Shown piece after piece: positions 52,467 through 61,495 of a DNA stretch of 64,000 bases; the stretch's first letter is position 1; every line of letters begins with the position of its first letter. The position numbers were made by a program, and so were the translations under genes. The notes under the pieces were generated by a model, which saw only the letters and a program-made list of their open reading frames with translations, searched no databases and was not told the origin of the DNA. Source of the stretch: Chloroflexi bacterium GWB2_49_20 (GTDB taxonomy: Bacteria > Chloroflexota > Anaerolineae > Anaerolineales > Villigracilaceae); contig MGMF01000023.1 of the NCBI GenBank assembly GCA_001796335.1, positions 124,001 to 188,000 on the forward strand, read 5' to 3'.

Positions 52467-53642
52467 ATGTCCATATTATTCGACTCGCTTTTTAACTCTG
52501 TAGCCTACGGACATCTGATGGTAGATGTAATAAACTCCCAACGAGCCATCCTGTTAACCTATTGGAGCACCCAGTTGCACTGGAGTGAAACCCACCTTGC
52601 GTTTCTTACCATGCTTTATATTTGGGCATCCTCCCTGTCTCAACCCATTTTCGGTTGGATCTCAGATAAGCTGGGAAAATCTCACTGGATTGCCGCTGGG
52701 GGTATCTTGTGGATAAGCGGATTGTTCACCCTGGCAATAACTCTCCCAACCAACCTGGCTGTGCCCTGCCTGATCCTGGCAAGTTTTGGCTCGGCAGCTT
52801 TTCATCCAATTGGTGCAATGCAAGCAACTTTACAGGGTCGCATTCACTACACCAATAGGGAGACAACTGCCACTTCCTGGTTTTTTGTATTCGGGCAGTT
52901 TGGTTTCATGTTGGGTCCCATCCTGGGCGGCTTCTTATTACACTGGCGTGGTCAAATTGCTTTATCGATTCTGGCTTTGATCGCATTACCGGTGGGCATC
53001 AATGTCGGTTGGCAATTAAGAAAAGTTTCGGTTAAACCACCTGAAAAAGCAAAAGAGCAAGCCAAACCCCAGACATTCATTACATACAATAAATGTGGTT
53101 TTGTCAGCCTGGCACTCCTGGCCGCCTTTCAAGCCTGGGCACAACAAAATATGATCACGTTCATTCCAAAACATCTGAGTGATCTGGGACAATCTACAGC
53201 TGTCTATGGAATGATCGTAGGTCTGTTTATGGGAGGCTCAGCTTTAGGCAATGTGGTTGGGGGAAACCTTGCTGATCGCTTTGGAAAAAAACTTGTGGTT
53301 TCCATGATGTTGACTCTTTCGAGTATTCCCATCATCGGGATCTCTCTTCTCGGCTGGTCTGTTTGGTTGTATGTTTTGGTTCCCTTGGCGGGTTTCTTTA
53401 CAGGTGCAGTTCACAGTATTATTGTGGTACTAGCCCAGCATGTAATTCGCTCGGGAATGGCGCTTGCGACCGGATTAATCCTGGGATTTATGTTCTCGGC
53501 TGCCGCACTGGGTACCCTTTCCAGTGGCTGGATGGCGGATAAATGGGGGTTACCGCTCGTGTTTCAATTCACTGCAGGTTTGGTTTTTATGGCTGCCTGC
53601 TTGCCTCTATTTATCCGGGATATCTCCCCCACAGTATCTTAA
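52467..53642 (+). CDS. MFS transporter (fosmidomycin-resistance-like)
   Basis: Twelve-helix membrane transporter of 391 residues. Typical MFS loop motifs are GWISDKLGKSHWI (loop 2-3) and GGNLADRFGKKLVV (loop 8-9). FGSAAFHPIGAMQ resembles the Fsr fosmidomycin-resistance group. Substrate unknown. It lies 57 bp after nadD on the same strand. Confidence 0.85.
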   Translation: MSILFDSLFNSVAYGHLMVDVINSQRAILLTYWSTQLHWSETHLAFLTMLYIWASSLSQPIFGWISDKLGKSHWIAAGGILWISGLFTLAITLPTNLAVPCLILASFGSAAFHPIGAMQATLQGRIHYTNRETTATSWFFVFGQFGFMLGPILGGFLLHWRGQIALSILALIALPVGINVGWQLRKVSVKPPEKAKEQAKPQTFITYNKCGFVSLALLAAFQAWAQQNMITFIPKHLSDLGQSTAVYGMIVGLFMGGSALGNVVGGNLADRFGKKLVVSMMLTLSSIPIIGISLLGWSVWLYVLVPLAGFFTGAVHSIIVVLAQHVIRSGMALATGLILGFMFSAAALGTLSSGWMADKWGLPLVFQFTAGLVFMAACLPLFIRDISPTVS

Positions 53643-53664
53643 AACAACTTTTTTTAATTTAAAA

Positions 53665-53703
53665 GGCTGGGATTTCCCCGGTTTGTTCCAGAAAAATCCC
53701 AGC
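53665..53703 (-). terminator. Terminator between convergent genes
   Basis: GCTGGGATTT (53665-53674) and its complement (53694-53703) form a 10-bp stem. On the minus strand it ends in CCTTTTAAATT, 35 bp after the small membrane protein stop. Confidence 0.65.
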
Positions 53704-53738
53704 TATCACAAGAAAATCAATCTTATTTACGGTATGGG

Positions 53739-54062
53739 TCAGCCCACTGCACTTTCTATGCTGGGTAAAGACGCATTACTAACAAACTTCAGAAGGTCGT
53801 GAGCCAGGTTGGATCCTCGACTTGCGATCAGACCAGTCAACACGATCCCGATATATTGGTTGACCACTTCATCTCCTGAATACAGTGTAAGATTAGCGAT
53901 CTTGAACAAATTCACATTTACGATGAAGCACAAGCCCACACCCACTATTACTGCGATCAGACTATCTTTATTCCAACCTTTTTCTTTATCATAAAGGGGC
54001 TTGAGTGTCTGGATGAGAGATTCCGCCAAGAACGCAACCAGTAATAATTGATTAAAATCCAT
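53739..54062 (-). CDS. Small membrane protein, unknown
   Basis: The 107 residues from ATG 54062 (AAGGAG seven bases upstream) begin MDFNQLLLVAFLAESLIQTL and have two or three hydrophobic segments (NQLLLVAFLAESL, LIAVIVGVGLCFIVNVN, IGIVLTGLIASR). An upstream frame of 59 more residues looks non-coding. The layout, an N-terminal helix followed by a pair of helices, recalls small holin-like proteins, but no family can be named. Confidence 0.6.
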   Translation of the reverse strand: MDFNQLLLVAFLAESLIQTLKPLYDKEKGWNKDSLIAVIVGVGLCFIVNVNLFKIANLTLYSGDEVVNQYIGIVLTGLIASRGSNLAHDLLKFVSNASLPSIESAVG

Positions 54063-54261
54063 GTGAGTACTCCTTTGTCTCAATCTATCGCAAGATAAAG
54101 TTATTGTACAAATGTTCATGGCCCTGCACAACCATATAAAGAACCCAATATATACATATTTACTATCCATAAAAATGAGGCAGTCAAATTGGTTGCATTT
54201 TGGCCTAATTAGATGTAAAATAACACTAATTAATTCCAATCTTTCGTCTCAGGAGGACCTT

Positions 54262-54600
54262 ATGTCAGAACAATCTATCAATCCGGAAGTTACCAGTGAC
54301 GACAAGCTGTGGGCACTTTTAGCCTACGCTCTATCTCCAATCGTCCCCATCATCATAATGCTCATGGAAGACAAGAAAAATCGCCCATTCCTGCGTGCCC
54401 ATAACGCCCAGGCATTGGCCTGGGGTCTTGTAAACGTCGTTATTGGATCGATTTTGACAACACTTTTATTCTTCTGCTTTGGCGCTCCGTCCCTGATCAT
54501 CTGGGGAGTCGGTGTTTTCTGGGGCATTAAAGCTTATAAAGGTGAATACGTCAATATTCCTTTCATTACTGATTTCTGCAAGAAACAGGGTTGGGCATAA
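54262..54600 (+). CDS. DUF4870-type small membrane protein
   Basis: The 112 residues (AGGAGG five bases before ATG) include DDKLWALLAYALSPIVPIII, then DKKNRPFLRAHNAQALAWG and YKGEYVNIPFITDFCKKQGW, which fit DUF4870. Two to three helices span the membrane. Function unknown. It is followed by a strong terminator and is divergent from the preceding small gene. Confidence 0.85.
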   Translation: MSEQSINPEVTSDDKLWALLAYALSPIVPIIIMLMEDKKNRPFLRAHNAQALAWGLVNVVIGSILTTLLFFCFGAPSLIIWGVGVFWGIKAYKGEYVNIPFITDFCKKQGWA

Positions 54601-54632
54601 CACAAGTTTTTATAGTTAATTTTCGTTATAGA

Positions 54633-54669
54633 CAAAAAATAATCACCTTGCTGAGGTGATTATTTTTTT
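54633..54669 (+). terminator. Strong intrinsic terminator after the DUF4870 gene
   Basis: AAAAATAATCACCT and AGGTGATTATTTTT form a stem of about 14 bp around a 5-base loop with a run of seven T. Confidence 0.9.
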
Positions 54670-54782
54670 GATCCTGACCTTTCAGGTGCTTCACCTGTTT
54701 ATTAAACCTTTTATGTCTCCCGATTTATTTACATCAAATTCCAACAATTCTCATGATGTCTTTGAGAGGGCGTTTTTTCCAA

Positions 54783-54873
54783 CACTTGCACCCCGTTCGG
54801 GCCGGGAGCCCGCCGAGGCGAAACAGCCTGCATGCACACCTGCCCCGGAAGCAGGTGCCGGGGAGTGCAGGTG
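54783..54873. repeat. GC-rich island of nested inverted repeats upstream of the GlmS-type gene
   Basis: Outer arms CACTTGCAC-CCCG (54783 on) and CGGGG-AGTGCAGGTG (ending 54873) pair over about 13 bp with a small bulge. Inside are hairpins CGGGC/GCCCG and CACCTGC/GCAGGTG. The 91 bp are very GC-rich inside an AT-rich 360-bp intergenic region (54670-55030) that holds no other feature. A 72-codon frame across it is low-complexity translation and not called. Confidence 0.6.
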
Positions 54874-55030
54874 AGCAACCCCCTATTTCAACGAGATGAC
54901 TGCTTCATATATATCAGGTCATTATCTATTCAGAGAATTTCTGATCACCTCCTGGTAGCCTTCCCCAATATGATAAACTTGCATTGAAAGTTGAACGAAA
55001 AATAAATCAACCTGATTAAAAGGAAGCTTT

Positions 55031-56821
55031 ATGTGTGGTATCTTCGGGATCGTTACTGATAAAGAAAAAATTCTTGGACCGATTTTGATAGAAGCAGCCC
55101 AGCGTCTAACCTATCGCGGCTACGACTCAGTTGGGGCAGCTACCCTGAAAGATAATGGCGAGATCGATCTGCGTAAAGATGTAGGCCGGGTGGAAGCAGT
55201 ATCCAGTAAATACAATTTCTCTGAAATGGTCGGGCGGCGCGGTATTACCCAACTGCGCTGGGCTACCTTTGGGGCACCCTCCCAGGTCAACTCCCAGCCA
55301 CACCTGGACTCTGATGGCGATCTGGTGGGAGCGCACAACGGTAATGTGGTCAACAATTTTGAACTCCGCCAGCAATTCATCGAAGAAGGGTTAACCGTCC
55401 GCTCCCAGAATGATGGTGAAACCTGTGTACACGCTGTTGAACGCTATCTCAAACGGGGATATGAGTTCATCGATGCCATCCGACTGGCTTACGGGGATCT
55501 GGAAGGCGATTACGCCTTTGTGATTGGACGCGTGAAAGAAGACTGCCTGTATGCCATCAAGAAAGGCTCCGGTCTGGTAGTAGGCATTGGCGAAGATTTT
55601 ACCTGCTTATCCTCTGATCTGCCCTCCATACTTCCTCTCACTCGCACCATCATCCGACCTCAGGATGGTGAGATCATAACCTTATGGGCTGACCGTGTTG
55701 AACTCCGCTCTGTCAAGGATGGCAAGCTTATCCAGCGCGCACCTGAACTGGTCACTGAAAGCATGGATGCTGTCCAAAAAGGCGGTTATCCGCATTTCAT
55801 GCTCAAAGAGATCCATGAACAACCTCTGGTGGCGCGCGAATTGCTGCATTTACTGGAAGGGTCACAAGATGTGGACAATGTCCTTCAGCAGATAAAAAAT
55901 GCCCGTCAATTTTACCTGGCAGGTTGTGGTACCAGCTACCACGCCTGCCTGGCAGGCTCCGTTTATTTCTCCCAACTGGCTGGCAAAGCCTCCATCCCTG
56001 TCCTTGCGCCCCAGTTTATTCCCCAATACGCACCGGCTGTCGATCATCAGGATGTGGGGTTATTCGTCAGCCAGAGTGGAGAGACCAAGGATGTCCTCAA
56101 TGCCCTGCAGACTGCAGAAAAAAATGGCATGACTTGCCTGGGGTTGGCTAATGTGATCGGTTCAACCCTGACCAGGACAACTTCTTTTTGCCTGCCTTTA
56201 TGCTGTGGCTACGAGATTAGTGTACCTGCCACCAAGACTTTCACCAACCAGGTCATTACTTTCTTATACCTGGCCACTCGTTTGGGTGGCGGTGATACGC
56301 GCCAGTTGGAAATGATCCCCGATTTGATGGAACAAACCATTCAAATGGTGGCTCCCCAAATCGAAAGCATTGCCAAATCCATCAATACCTGGAATGACAT
56401 GTACACGCTTGGTTATGGTGGCACGTATCCTATCGCGCTGGAAGGTGCCTTGAAACTTAAGGAAATTACCTATGCACACTGCGAGGGGATGCTCTCCACC
56501 GAATTCAAGCACGGACCTCTCTCGGCTGTCAGCGATGGTTATCCGGTCATCTTTATCAGTGGACCTCAGGATGTACCTCTTATTGTCAGCGGCATCAACG
56601 AAGTCACCTGCCGCGGGGCACGCGCCATTGCGATTGGTGAGGAAGATGCCCGCTTGCGCGCCAATGCCAGCGACCTGGTTCTCATCCCCAAATCAACTCC
56701 GCAGATCGCCCCGCTCCTGGCGGTTATCCCTTTGCAATTGCTTTCCTACCACATGAGCCTTTTGCGCGGCTATGACCCGGATTTCCCACGGAATTTAAGT
56801 AAAACCTTGACTGTGGATTAA
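55031..56821 (+). CDS. glmS: GlmS-type glutamine amidotransferase / sugar-phosphate isomerase
   Basis: The 596 residues start with the nucleophilic Cys (MCGIFGIV). Residues 1-225 form the glutaminase domain and 280-596 two SIS domains with CGTSYHA, FVSQSGETKDV and EGALKLKEITYAHCEG, then the C-terminal SKTLTVD Lys. In the glutaminase, RWATHG of GlmS is RWATFG and NAHPH is NSQPH. Those two usual His (77 and 86 in E. coli numbering) are replaced, while HNG and the Asp region QNDGET are kept. It probably makes glucosamine 6-phosphate. No glmS ribozyme was seen upstream. Confidence 0.85.
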   Translation: MCGIFGIVTDKEKILGPILIEAAQRLTYRGYDSVGAATLKDNGEIDLRKDVGRVEAVSSKYNFSEMVGRRGITQLRWATFGAPSQVNSQPHLDSDGDLVGAHNGNVVNNFELRQQFIEEGLTVRSQNDGETCVHAVERYLKRGYEFIDAIRLAYGDLEGDYAFVIGRVKEDCLYAIKKGSGLVVGIGEDFTCLSSDLPSILPLTRTIIRPQDGEIITLWADRVELRSVKDGKLIQRAPELVTESMDAVQKGGYPHFMLKEIHEQPLVARELLHLLEGSQDVDNVLQQIKNARQFYLAGCGTSYHACLAGSVYFSQLAGKASIPVLAPQFIPQYAPAVDHQDVGLFVSQSGETKDVLNALQTAEKNGMTCLGLANVIGSTLTRTTSFCLPLCCGYEISVPATKTFTNQVITFLYLATRLGGGDTRQLEMIPDLMEQTIQMVAPQIESIAKSINTWNDMYTLGYGGTYPIALEGALKLKEITYAHCEGMLSTEFKHGPLSAVSDGYPVIFISGPQDVPLIVSGINEVTCRGARAIAIGEEDARLRANASDLVLIPKSTPQIAPLLAVIPLQLLSYHMSLLRGYDPDFPRNLSKTLTVD

Positions 56822-56865
56822 GATTCACCTCTATCAGTAATCTTAGAATAAGAACTATTTTTTAA

Positions 56866-56902
56866 ATGGGTTTGTCACGATTAACCTTTGGGACAAACCC
56901 AT
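56866..56902 (+). terminator. Hairpin after the GlmS-type gene
   Basis: ATGGGTTTGTC (56866-56876) pairs with its complement (56892-56902) over 11 bp. The tail is C-rich, not T-rich, on the plus strand, so a termination role is uncertain. Confidence 0.5.
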
Positions 56903-57056
56903 CCCCCCAAATCATAGAAAAGATACGATTTATTTCTAGATAAGATGGACTGTTATACAATTATCGCCACTTGCCTGTATAATTAAATTCAAATTTCTTA
57001 CTCCCATACTTTCCTGCCTCACGCAACGATTTTATTTGCTTTGGAGGTTCCCTTTC

Positions 57057-57668
57057 ATGGCTTTCCCCAACACAATGCTGTATGCAATTGGGCTCGGTTT
57101 TCTCGGCTACCTGTGTGGTTCCCTGCCTTTTGCTATATGGGTTACATATTTGATTAAAGGTGTGGACGTCCGCCTGGCTGGCTCAGGGCATGCCACCACC
57201 ACAAACACCTTCCGCCAGGCCGGGTTTGGACCCGGAGTTATCGTCTTCATTCTCGATGTTTCCAAGGGATTTTTACCAACCTGGCTGGCGATACGTTTTT
57301 CTCCGGCAGCCTGGATCATCCCTCTTACGGCTGCCCTGGCTGTGGCAGGGCATTGTTGGCCAATTTTTTCCGGTTTTCGGGGTGGAATGGGCCTGGCCAC
57401 CACCGGCGGCAGCCTGCTGGCAGTCGAACCGATTGGTTTTATCATAGCCCTTGGGGTTCTCATCAGCCTGACGCTTATCGTTCGCCACAGCGCGCGTGCA
57501 GCTGTTTTTACAGGTATATTGATGGCTCCCGTGATGTGGCTGCTTGGTCTGCACGGGTTGGTATTTTGGATTGCAGTGGCAACCGGGTTGGTTATCGCTT
57601 ACCGCTTTCTGGTTGATTGGAATCGGAAATATCGTGAACTATGGCTCGATCGGGAGAGAACTCAATAA
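57057..57668 (+). CDS. PlsY-like acyl-phosphate:glycerol-3-phosphate acyltransferase, divergent
   Basis: A polytopic protein of 203 residues from ATG 57057 (GGAGG nine bases upstream). The family pattern is present: GSLPFAIWV, an Arg-Gly-Ser-Gly-like GSGHATTTNTFRQAG and GHCWPIFSGFRGGMG. Compared with PlsY consensus, GSGNPGATN became GSGHATTTN and the Lys of the FKGGKG motif became Met. It may be a PlsY paralogue with other acceptor or donor. The epimerase gene overlaps its stop by one base. Confidence 0.8.
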   Translation: MAFPNTMLYAIGLGFLGYLCGSLPFAIWVTYLIKGVDVRLAGSGHATTTNTFRQAGFGPGVIVFILDVSKGFLPTWLAIRFSPAAWIIPLTAALAVAGHCWPIFSGFRGGMGLATTGGSLLAVEPIGFIIALGVLISLTLIVRHSARAAVFTGILMAPVMWLLGLHGLVFWIAVATGLVIAYRFLVDWNRKYRELWLDRERTQ

Positions 57669-58663
57669 TGGCGGAAACAAACCCTTCCTGTCTTGTTTTA
57701 GGCGCCACAGGTTTCATCGGTGGCCATATTGCCCGGCTTGCTCTGGAAAGTGGGTATCTGGTCAGGAGCTTCAGGCGCAATCCTGATTCAACCGGGCACA
57801 TTGGAGATATCCCCATTCAATGGTACAACGGGAATCTAACTGACTTTGAATCCTTGCTAAATGCCATGCAAGGAGTGGACGTGGTTTTCCATGCAGCCGC
57901 ATTCTACCCCACAAGCAGCAAACCTGATGAAGTGACAAACCAGGTGGCTTATGCCGTTGATGAAATTGAAAGGGTCCTTAAAGCAGCCAGGCAGGCAAAT
58001 ATTGGACGCTTTATATATACCTCCTCATTAACTACCGTAGGGCATCCCCCCAAAGGGCAGAAACGTCTTGCAGATGAAAATGATTATTACATACCTGGCA
58101 CTTTAGGTAAAAGCGCATATTATGAATCCAAAATAGCCATGGAAACGCGCGTCCTAGAAGCCGCCAGGGCAGGATTTCCTGCCGTAGTGGTCAACCCAAC
58201 TGCAGTTTTCGGCCCCGGCGATGTCCATCTCACCCTGGGAAAAATCCTGTTTGCCATCAAGCATGGCTATGCCATCGCATGGATACCTGCAACAACCAAT
58301 GTCGTTGATGTGCGTGATGTTGCCATCGGTCATCTATTCGCTGCACAAAAAGGGCGCTTTGGTGAGCGTTATATTCTGGGGGGATACAACATGAGTATAA
58401 AAACAATTATCGACATTGTCAGTTGTCAATTCAAAGTTCATCCGCCACGCTTTGAAATATCCATCAAGACCATCCAAAGGTTGGTGAACCTTGTGGACCA
58501 TATTCCTTTCTTATCGACAGGCAACCACATGCGCGCCATCCCCCTCTGGCAAAGTTACAATACCGAAAAAGCTGAAAACGAGTTGGGACTGACACATCGT
58601 CCATTTGAACAGACAGTGCAGGATGCCATGACCTGGTTTCGGGAAAACGGTAATAAAGTTTGA
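57668..58663 (+). CDS. NAD-dependent epimerase/dehydratase, extended SDR
   Basis: The 331-residue extended SDR has the NAD motif LGATGFIGGHIARLA, the catalytic pair in YYESKIAME (YxxxK) and NPTAVFGPGDVHL. It resembles the dihydroflavonol-reductase-like/HpnA group, but the substrate is not readable. Its ATG overlaps the PlsY-like stop (TAATG) with GGGAGAG upstream, showing translational coupling. It may act on a lipid or sugar precursor together with PlsY-like. Confidence 0.82.
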   Translation: MAETNPSCLVLGATGFIGGHIARLALESGYLVRSFRRNPDSTGHIGDIPIQWYNGNLTDFESLLNAMQGVDVVFHAAAFYPTSSKPDEVTNQVAYAVDEIERVLKAARQANIGRFIYTSSLTTVGHPPKGQKRLADENDYYIPGTLGKSAYYESKIAMETRVLEAARAGFPAVVVNPTAVFGPGDVHLTLGKILFAIKHGYAIAWIPATTNVVDVRDVAIGHLFAAQKGRFGERYILGGYNMSIKTIIDIVSCQFKVHPPRFEISIKTIQRLVNLVDHIPFLSTGNHMRAIPLWQSYNTEKAENELGLTHRPFEQTVQDAMTWFRENGNKV

Positions 58664-58706
58664 TTCAGACCTAAAGCCAAGAAATATCTTCTTATTGAAA
58701 CTATAT

Positions 58707-59534
58707 ATGTTGATCAAACTTATCGTTAATGCAGATGATTATGGGCGCACCCAGGGAGTTTCTTCCGGCATTCGGTCTGCCCATTTACAAGGCATCGTCA
58801 CTTCGACAACTGCCATGCTGAATATGCCTGGAATTGAAGAAGAGTTGGAAGAAGCACAAATTGATTGTCCCAGCCTGGGGTTGGGTGTTCATCTTGTGCT
58901 GACAGCTGGAAAACCTCTCCTGCCTGCTTCTCAGGTTTCTTCACTTTTAAGTGGTAATGATCACTTTCCAACCTCCCTGGGATTCCTGGATCGCTTGCCT
59001 AAAATTGACCCGGACCAGGTTCGCTCTGAGTGGAATGCTCAAATTTACAAGTTCATCCGGCTGACTGGCACAAAACCGGATCACCTGGATTCTCACCACC
59101 ACACCTCTTATTTCACCCCAGTCCTCTTCCAGATAATGCTCGAGCTGGCCAGTGATTTTAAGTGTGCAATTCGACCGCCATTGGCTGAAGGGGGAACCGA
59201 CCTGCCCCTTGATCTTCCCAGCGAACTTGGCAAGCAGGCGATGGATTTCATCCCCGCTCTTCTGAAAAGCTTCAATCCTCGCCGCCCGGATAATTTTTAC
59301 TCCAGTTTTTATGATCAGTCAGCCACAACCGAAAATTTGTTTGAAATTCTTTCAAAACTCTCCAATGGAACATCGGAGATCATGTGTCATCCCGGGTTTG
59401 CAGATCCCGGGCTGATGGATGGTTCCAGCTACAACCTTCAGCGTGAGGCGGAATTAAAAGTATTAAAAGACCCCACCATCAAATCGTACATACAGGATCA
59501 TAATATCCAACTGATCAAGTTCGCAAATTTATGA
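58707..59534 (+). CDS. YdjC/ChbG-family carbohydrate deacetylase
   Basis: Zinc-dependent deacetylase of 275 residues from ATG 58707, with the family motifs LIVNADDYGRT (Asp pair), HLDSHHHTS (His metal ligands), EIMCHPGF and the Arg/Pro loop IRPPLAEG. ChbG removes an acetyl group from chito-oligosaccharides. It lies just upstream of a sugar-phosphate SIS protein, which fits amino-sugar use. A TTG start four codons upstream is possible but lacks a clear ribosome binding site. Confidence 0.85.
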   Translation: MLIKLIVNADDYGRTQGVSSGIRSAHLQGIVTSTTAMLNMPGIEEELEEAQIDCPSLGLGVHLVLTAGKPLLPASQVSSLLSGNDHFPTSLGFLDRLPKIDPDQVRSEWNAQIYKFIRLTGTKPDHLDSHHHTSYFTPVLFQIMLELASDFKCAIRPPLAEGGTDLPLDLPSELGKQAMDFIPALLKSFNPRRPDNFYSSFYDQSATTENLFEILSKLSNGTSEIMCHPGFADPGLMDGSSYNLQREAELKVLKDPTIKSYIQDHNIQLIKFANL

Positions 59535-59559
59535 TCAACCTGCCCTTATAAATCAACCT

Positions 59560-60603
59560 ATGACCCAATCAATCCTTCTAACAGAAATAAATGAACAACC
59601 TCTGGCAATGCAGCGTTTGATCAATATGGAGGATACTGCCATCCGAAAAGTTGCAGAAGCCATACGGTTGCGTACACCTCGTTATGTCATGCTGGTTGCA
59701 CGTGGAAGTTCCGATAACGCTGCCCGATATGGGCAATATCTATTCGGTGCTTATAACCATCTGCCAGTGGCACTCGCAACCCCATCTTTATTCACTCTTT
59801 ATAAACAACCACCTAATCTCAAGGATGCTTTGGTGTTATCAATTTCACAATCTGGCCAATCACCCGATATCCTTGCTGTCGTGGAATCAGCCCGCCAGCA
59901 GGGTGCCCTGACGATCGCGATCACCAATTCTCCTCAATCCCCTCTGGCTAAGCTTTCTGAACATTGCATAGATCTACATGCCGGTCCAGAGCGCAGTGTA
60001 GCTGCCTCAAAGTCTTATACCAATTCTCTTCTGGCTTTGGCAATACTAAGTACCCACCTGGCGCAAGACTCGGCACGAAAATCAGAAATCGCATGCATGC
60101 CTGAAGTGGCTGCCAGCATCCTTTCGGAAAAATACAATATCATCTCGCTGGCGGAAGCAAATAAGCATGCTCAAGCTTGTGTGGTCATTGGGCGTGGCTA
60201 TAACTACTCAACTGCCTTTGAGATCGCATTGAAACTCAAGGAGCTGTCTTACCTGTTGGCTGAACCCTACTCATCCGCAGATTTCAAGCATGGACCTGTT
60301 GCCCTGGTGCAGGATGGTTTTTTGGTGATTGCGGTCATCCCGGAAGGGAAAGTAACTGAAGAGCTAACCAGCTTTATGACCCAATTAAATCAGCGCTCTC
60401 CGAGATTAATCGTGATATCCCCTCATCCAGAAGCCCTGGCATCTGCCAACGGCCCTATTTCCTTACCCTCCGGGATTCCAGAGTGGCTATCTCCCCTGGT
60501 CACAGTCATTCCGGGTCAGATCTTTGCTCTCGGTCTGGCACTGGCACGGGGAATTGACCCTGACCATCCCCGTGGATTGGACAAGGTAACTCTCACCCGT
60601 TAA
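59560..60603 (+). CDS. SIS-domain sugar-phosphate isomerase/deaminase (NagB-II/GlmS-like)
   Basis: Two SIS domains without a glutaminase, 347 residues. Motifs: EINEQPLAMQRLINM, VARGSSDNAARYG, SISQSGQSPDI, VVIGRGYNYSTAFEIALKLK, SADFKHGPVALV and the C-terminal LDKVTLT. These fit NagB-II-type glucosamine-6-phosphate deaminases and AgaS-like enzymes. Together with the YdjC deacetylase 25 bp upstream it suggests a small amino-sugar catabolic module. Its stop overlaps the convergent endonuclease IV-like gene by four bases. Confidence 0.83.
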   Translation: MTQSILLTEINEQPLAMQRLINMEDTAIRKVAEAIRLRTPRYVMLVARGSSDNAARYGQYLFGAYNHLPVALATPSLFTLYKQPPNLKDALVLSISQSGQSPDILAVVESARQQGALTIAITNSPQSPLAKLSEHCIDLHAGPERSVAASKSYTNSLLALAILSTHLAQDSARKSEIACMPEVAASILSEKYNIISLAEANKHAQACVVIGRGYNYSTAFEIALKLKELSYLLAEPYSSADFKHGPVALVQDGFLVIAVIPEGKVTEELTSFMTQLNQRSPRLIVISPHPEALASANGPISLPSGIPEWLSPLVTVIPGQIFALGLALARGIDPDHPRGLDKVTLTR

Positions 60604-61454
60604 TCAGGTTTCTCTCCGCTAATTTCCATCCACAAATCCCTGAATTTAAGCGCATCCACTTCCATGACCGGGCTCTCACACATAATGCGTCCCCTGGCAT
60701 GAGAATCTGTCAAAGCTTGCATTAAAGCCTTAAAATCCAGGTCGGCTTCTTCGAGGATTAGATGATTCTTTTCGCCTTTCGGTCCATACTGGATACCGGA
60801 AAGATGGATATGCAAATTCTCTACACTTTTTTCCCCCAATTCCTGTCGGTAGGCTTCTAAAACCTGCATCCATTCCTTGTAGGTATTCATGCTCCCATCA
60901 CCAGGGCGGGCATGTAGATGAGCAAAATCGATACAGGGTATCACACCAGGTACTGCATGCGCCAGTGCCAAAGAATCTTCCAGGGAGCCGATCACTGCAG
61001 ATTTACCCATCGTTTCCGGCCGTAAAGTTACCAGGTTTCCAGAAGCACGGACCTCATCCTGGCATCCTTGCAATCTTGGCAGAACGACTTCTAGTACTTC
61101 TTGCACCGGACGACCAAAATAAGTCCCGGGATGAAATACGATATCGGTTGCACCGGCAAGATTTCCATAGTGAGCAGCATCAATTAAATATTTCCGCAGC
61201 CGCGGCCATTTTTCTTCATCACAGTTCAGGTTTATATAATAGGGGGCATGTACAGAAAGGGCTACATTACTTTCTTCAGCCATAGACCGGATTGTTTGGC
61301 AGGTTGATTCCGAAACACGCACACCCTGTACCCATGCAAGTTCCAAAGCATCAAGCCCAATTGTCCTGGCATATTGAATACCTCCCACGGATCCGCCCGG
61401 TTTCTTGGGGGTTGCAATGGGAGATCCCACAGTTCCAAATCTAAAAGATAACAT
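60600..61454 (-). CDS. Endonuclease IV-like TIM-barrel protein
   Basis: The 284 residues resemble the AP-endonuclease family 2 (Nfo) with metal-site motifs: HAPYYINLN, VFHPGTYFG, RPETMGKS, IDFAHLHARPGD and HIHLSGIQYGPKGEKNHLIL, then the final CESP. It is either a DNA-repair endonuclease or a xylose-isomerase-like relative. The LRPETMGK motif favours Nfo. It is transcribed toward the SIS gene and just downstream of the dgkA group. Confidence 0.85.
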   Translation of the reverse strand: MLSFRFGTVGSPIATPKKPGGSVGGIQYARTIGLDALELAWVQGVRVSESTCQTIRSMAEESNVALSVHAPYYINLNCDEEKWPRLRKYLIDAAHYGNLAGATDIVFHPGTYFGRPVQEVLEVVLPRLQGCQDEVRASGNLVTLRPETMGKSAVIGSLEDSLALAHAVPGVIPCIDFAHLHARPGDGSMNTYKEWMQVLEAYRQELGEKSVENLHIHLSGIQYGPKGEKNHLILEEADLDFKALMQALTDSHARGRIMCESPVMEVDALKFRDLWMEISGEKPD

Positions 61455-61495
61455 CCGTCTATTCCTTTCCCAGCCTTAATGGCAAAATAAGAATT

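Noticed and set aside
54656-54874. Open frame of 72 codons ending in a run rich in Ala, Pro, Glu and Gly
   Set aside because: It runs through a terminator and the GC-rich palindromic island, has no ribosome binding site and reads like translated repeat DNA.
54890-55030. Possible glmS ribozyme before the GlmS-type gene
   Set aside because: No pseudoknot core or cleavage-site pattern could be recognised in this AT-rich stretch.
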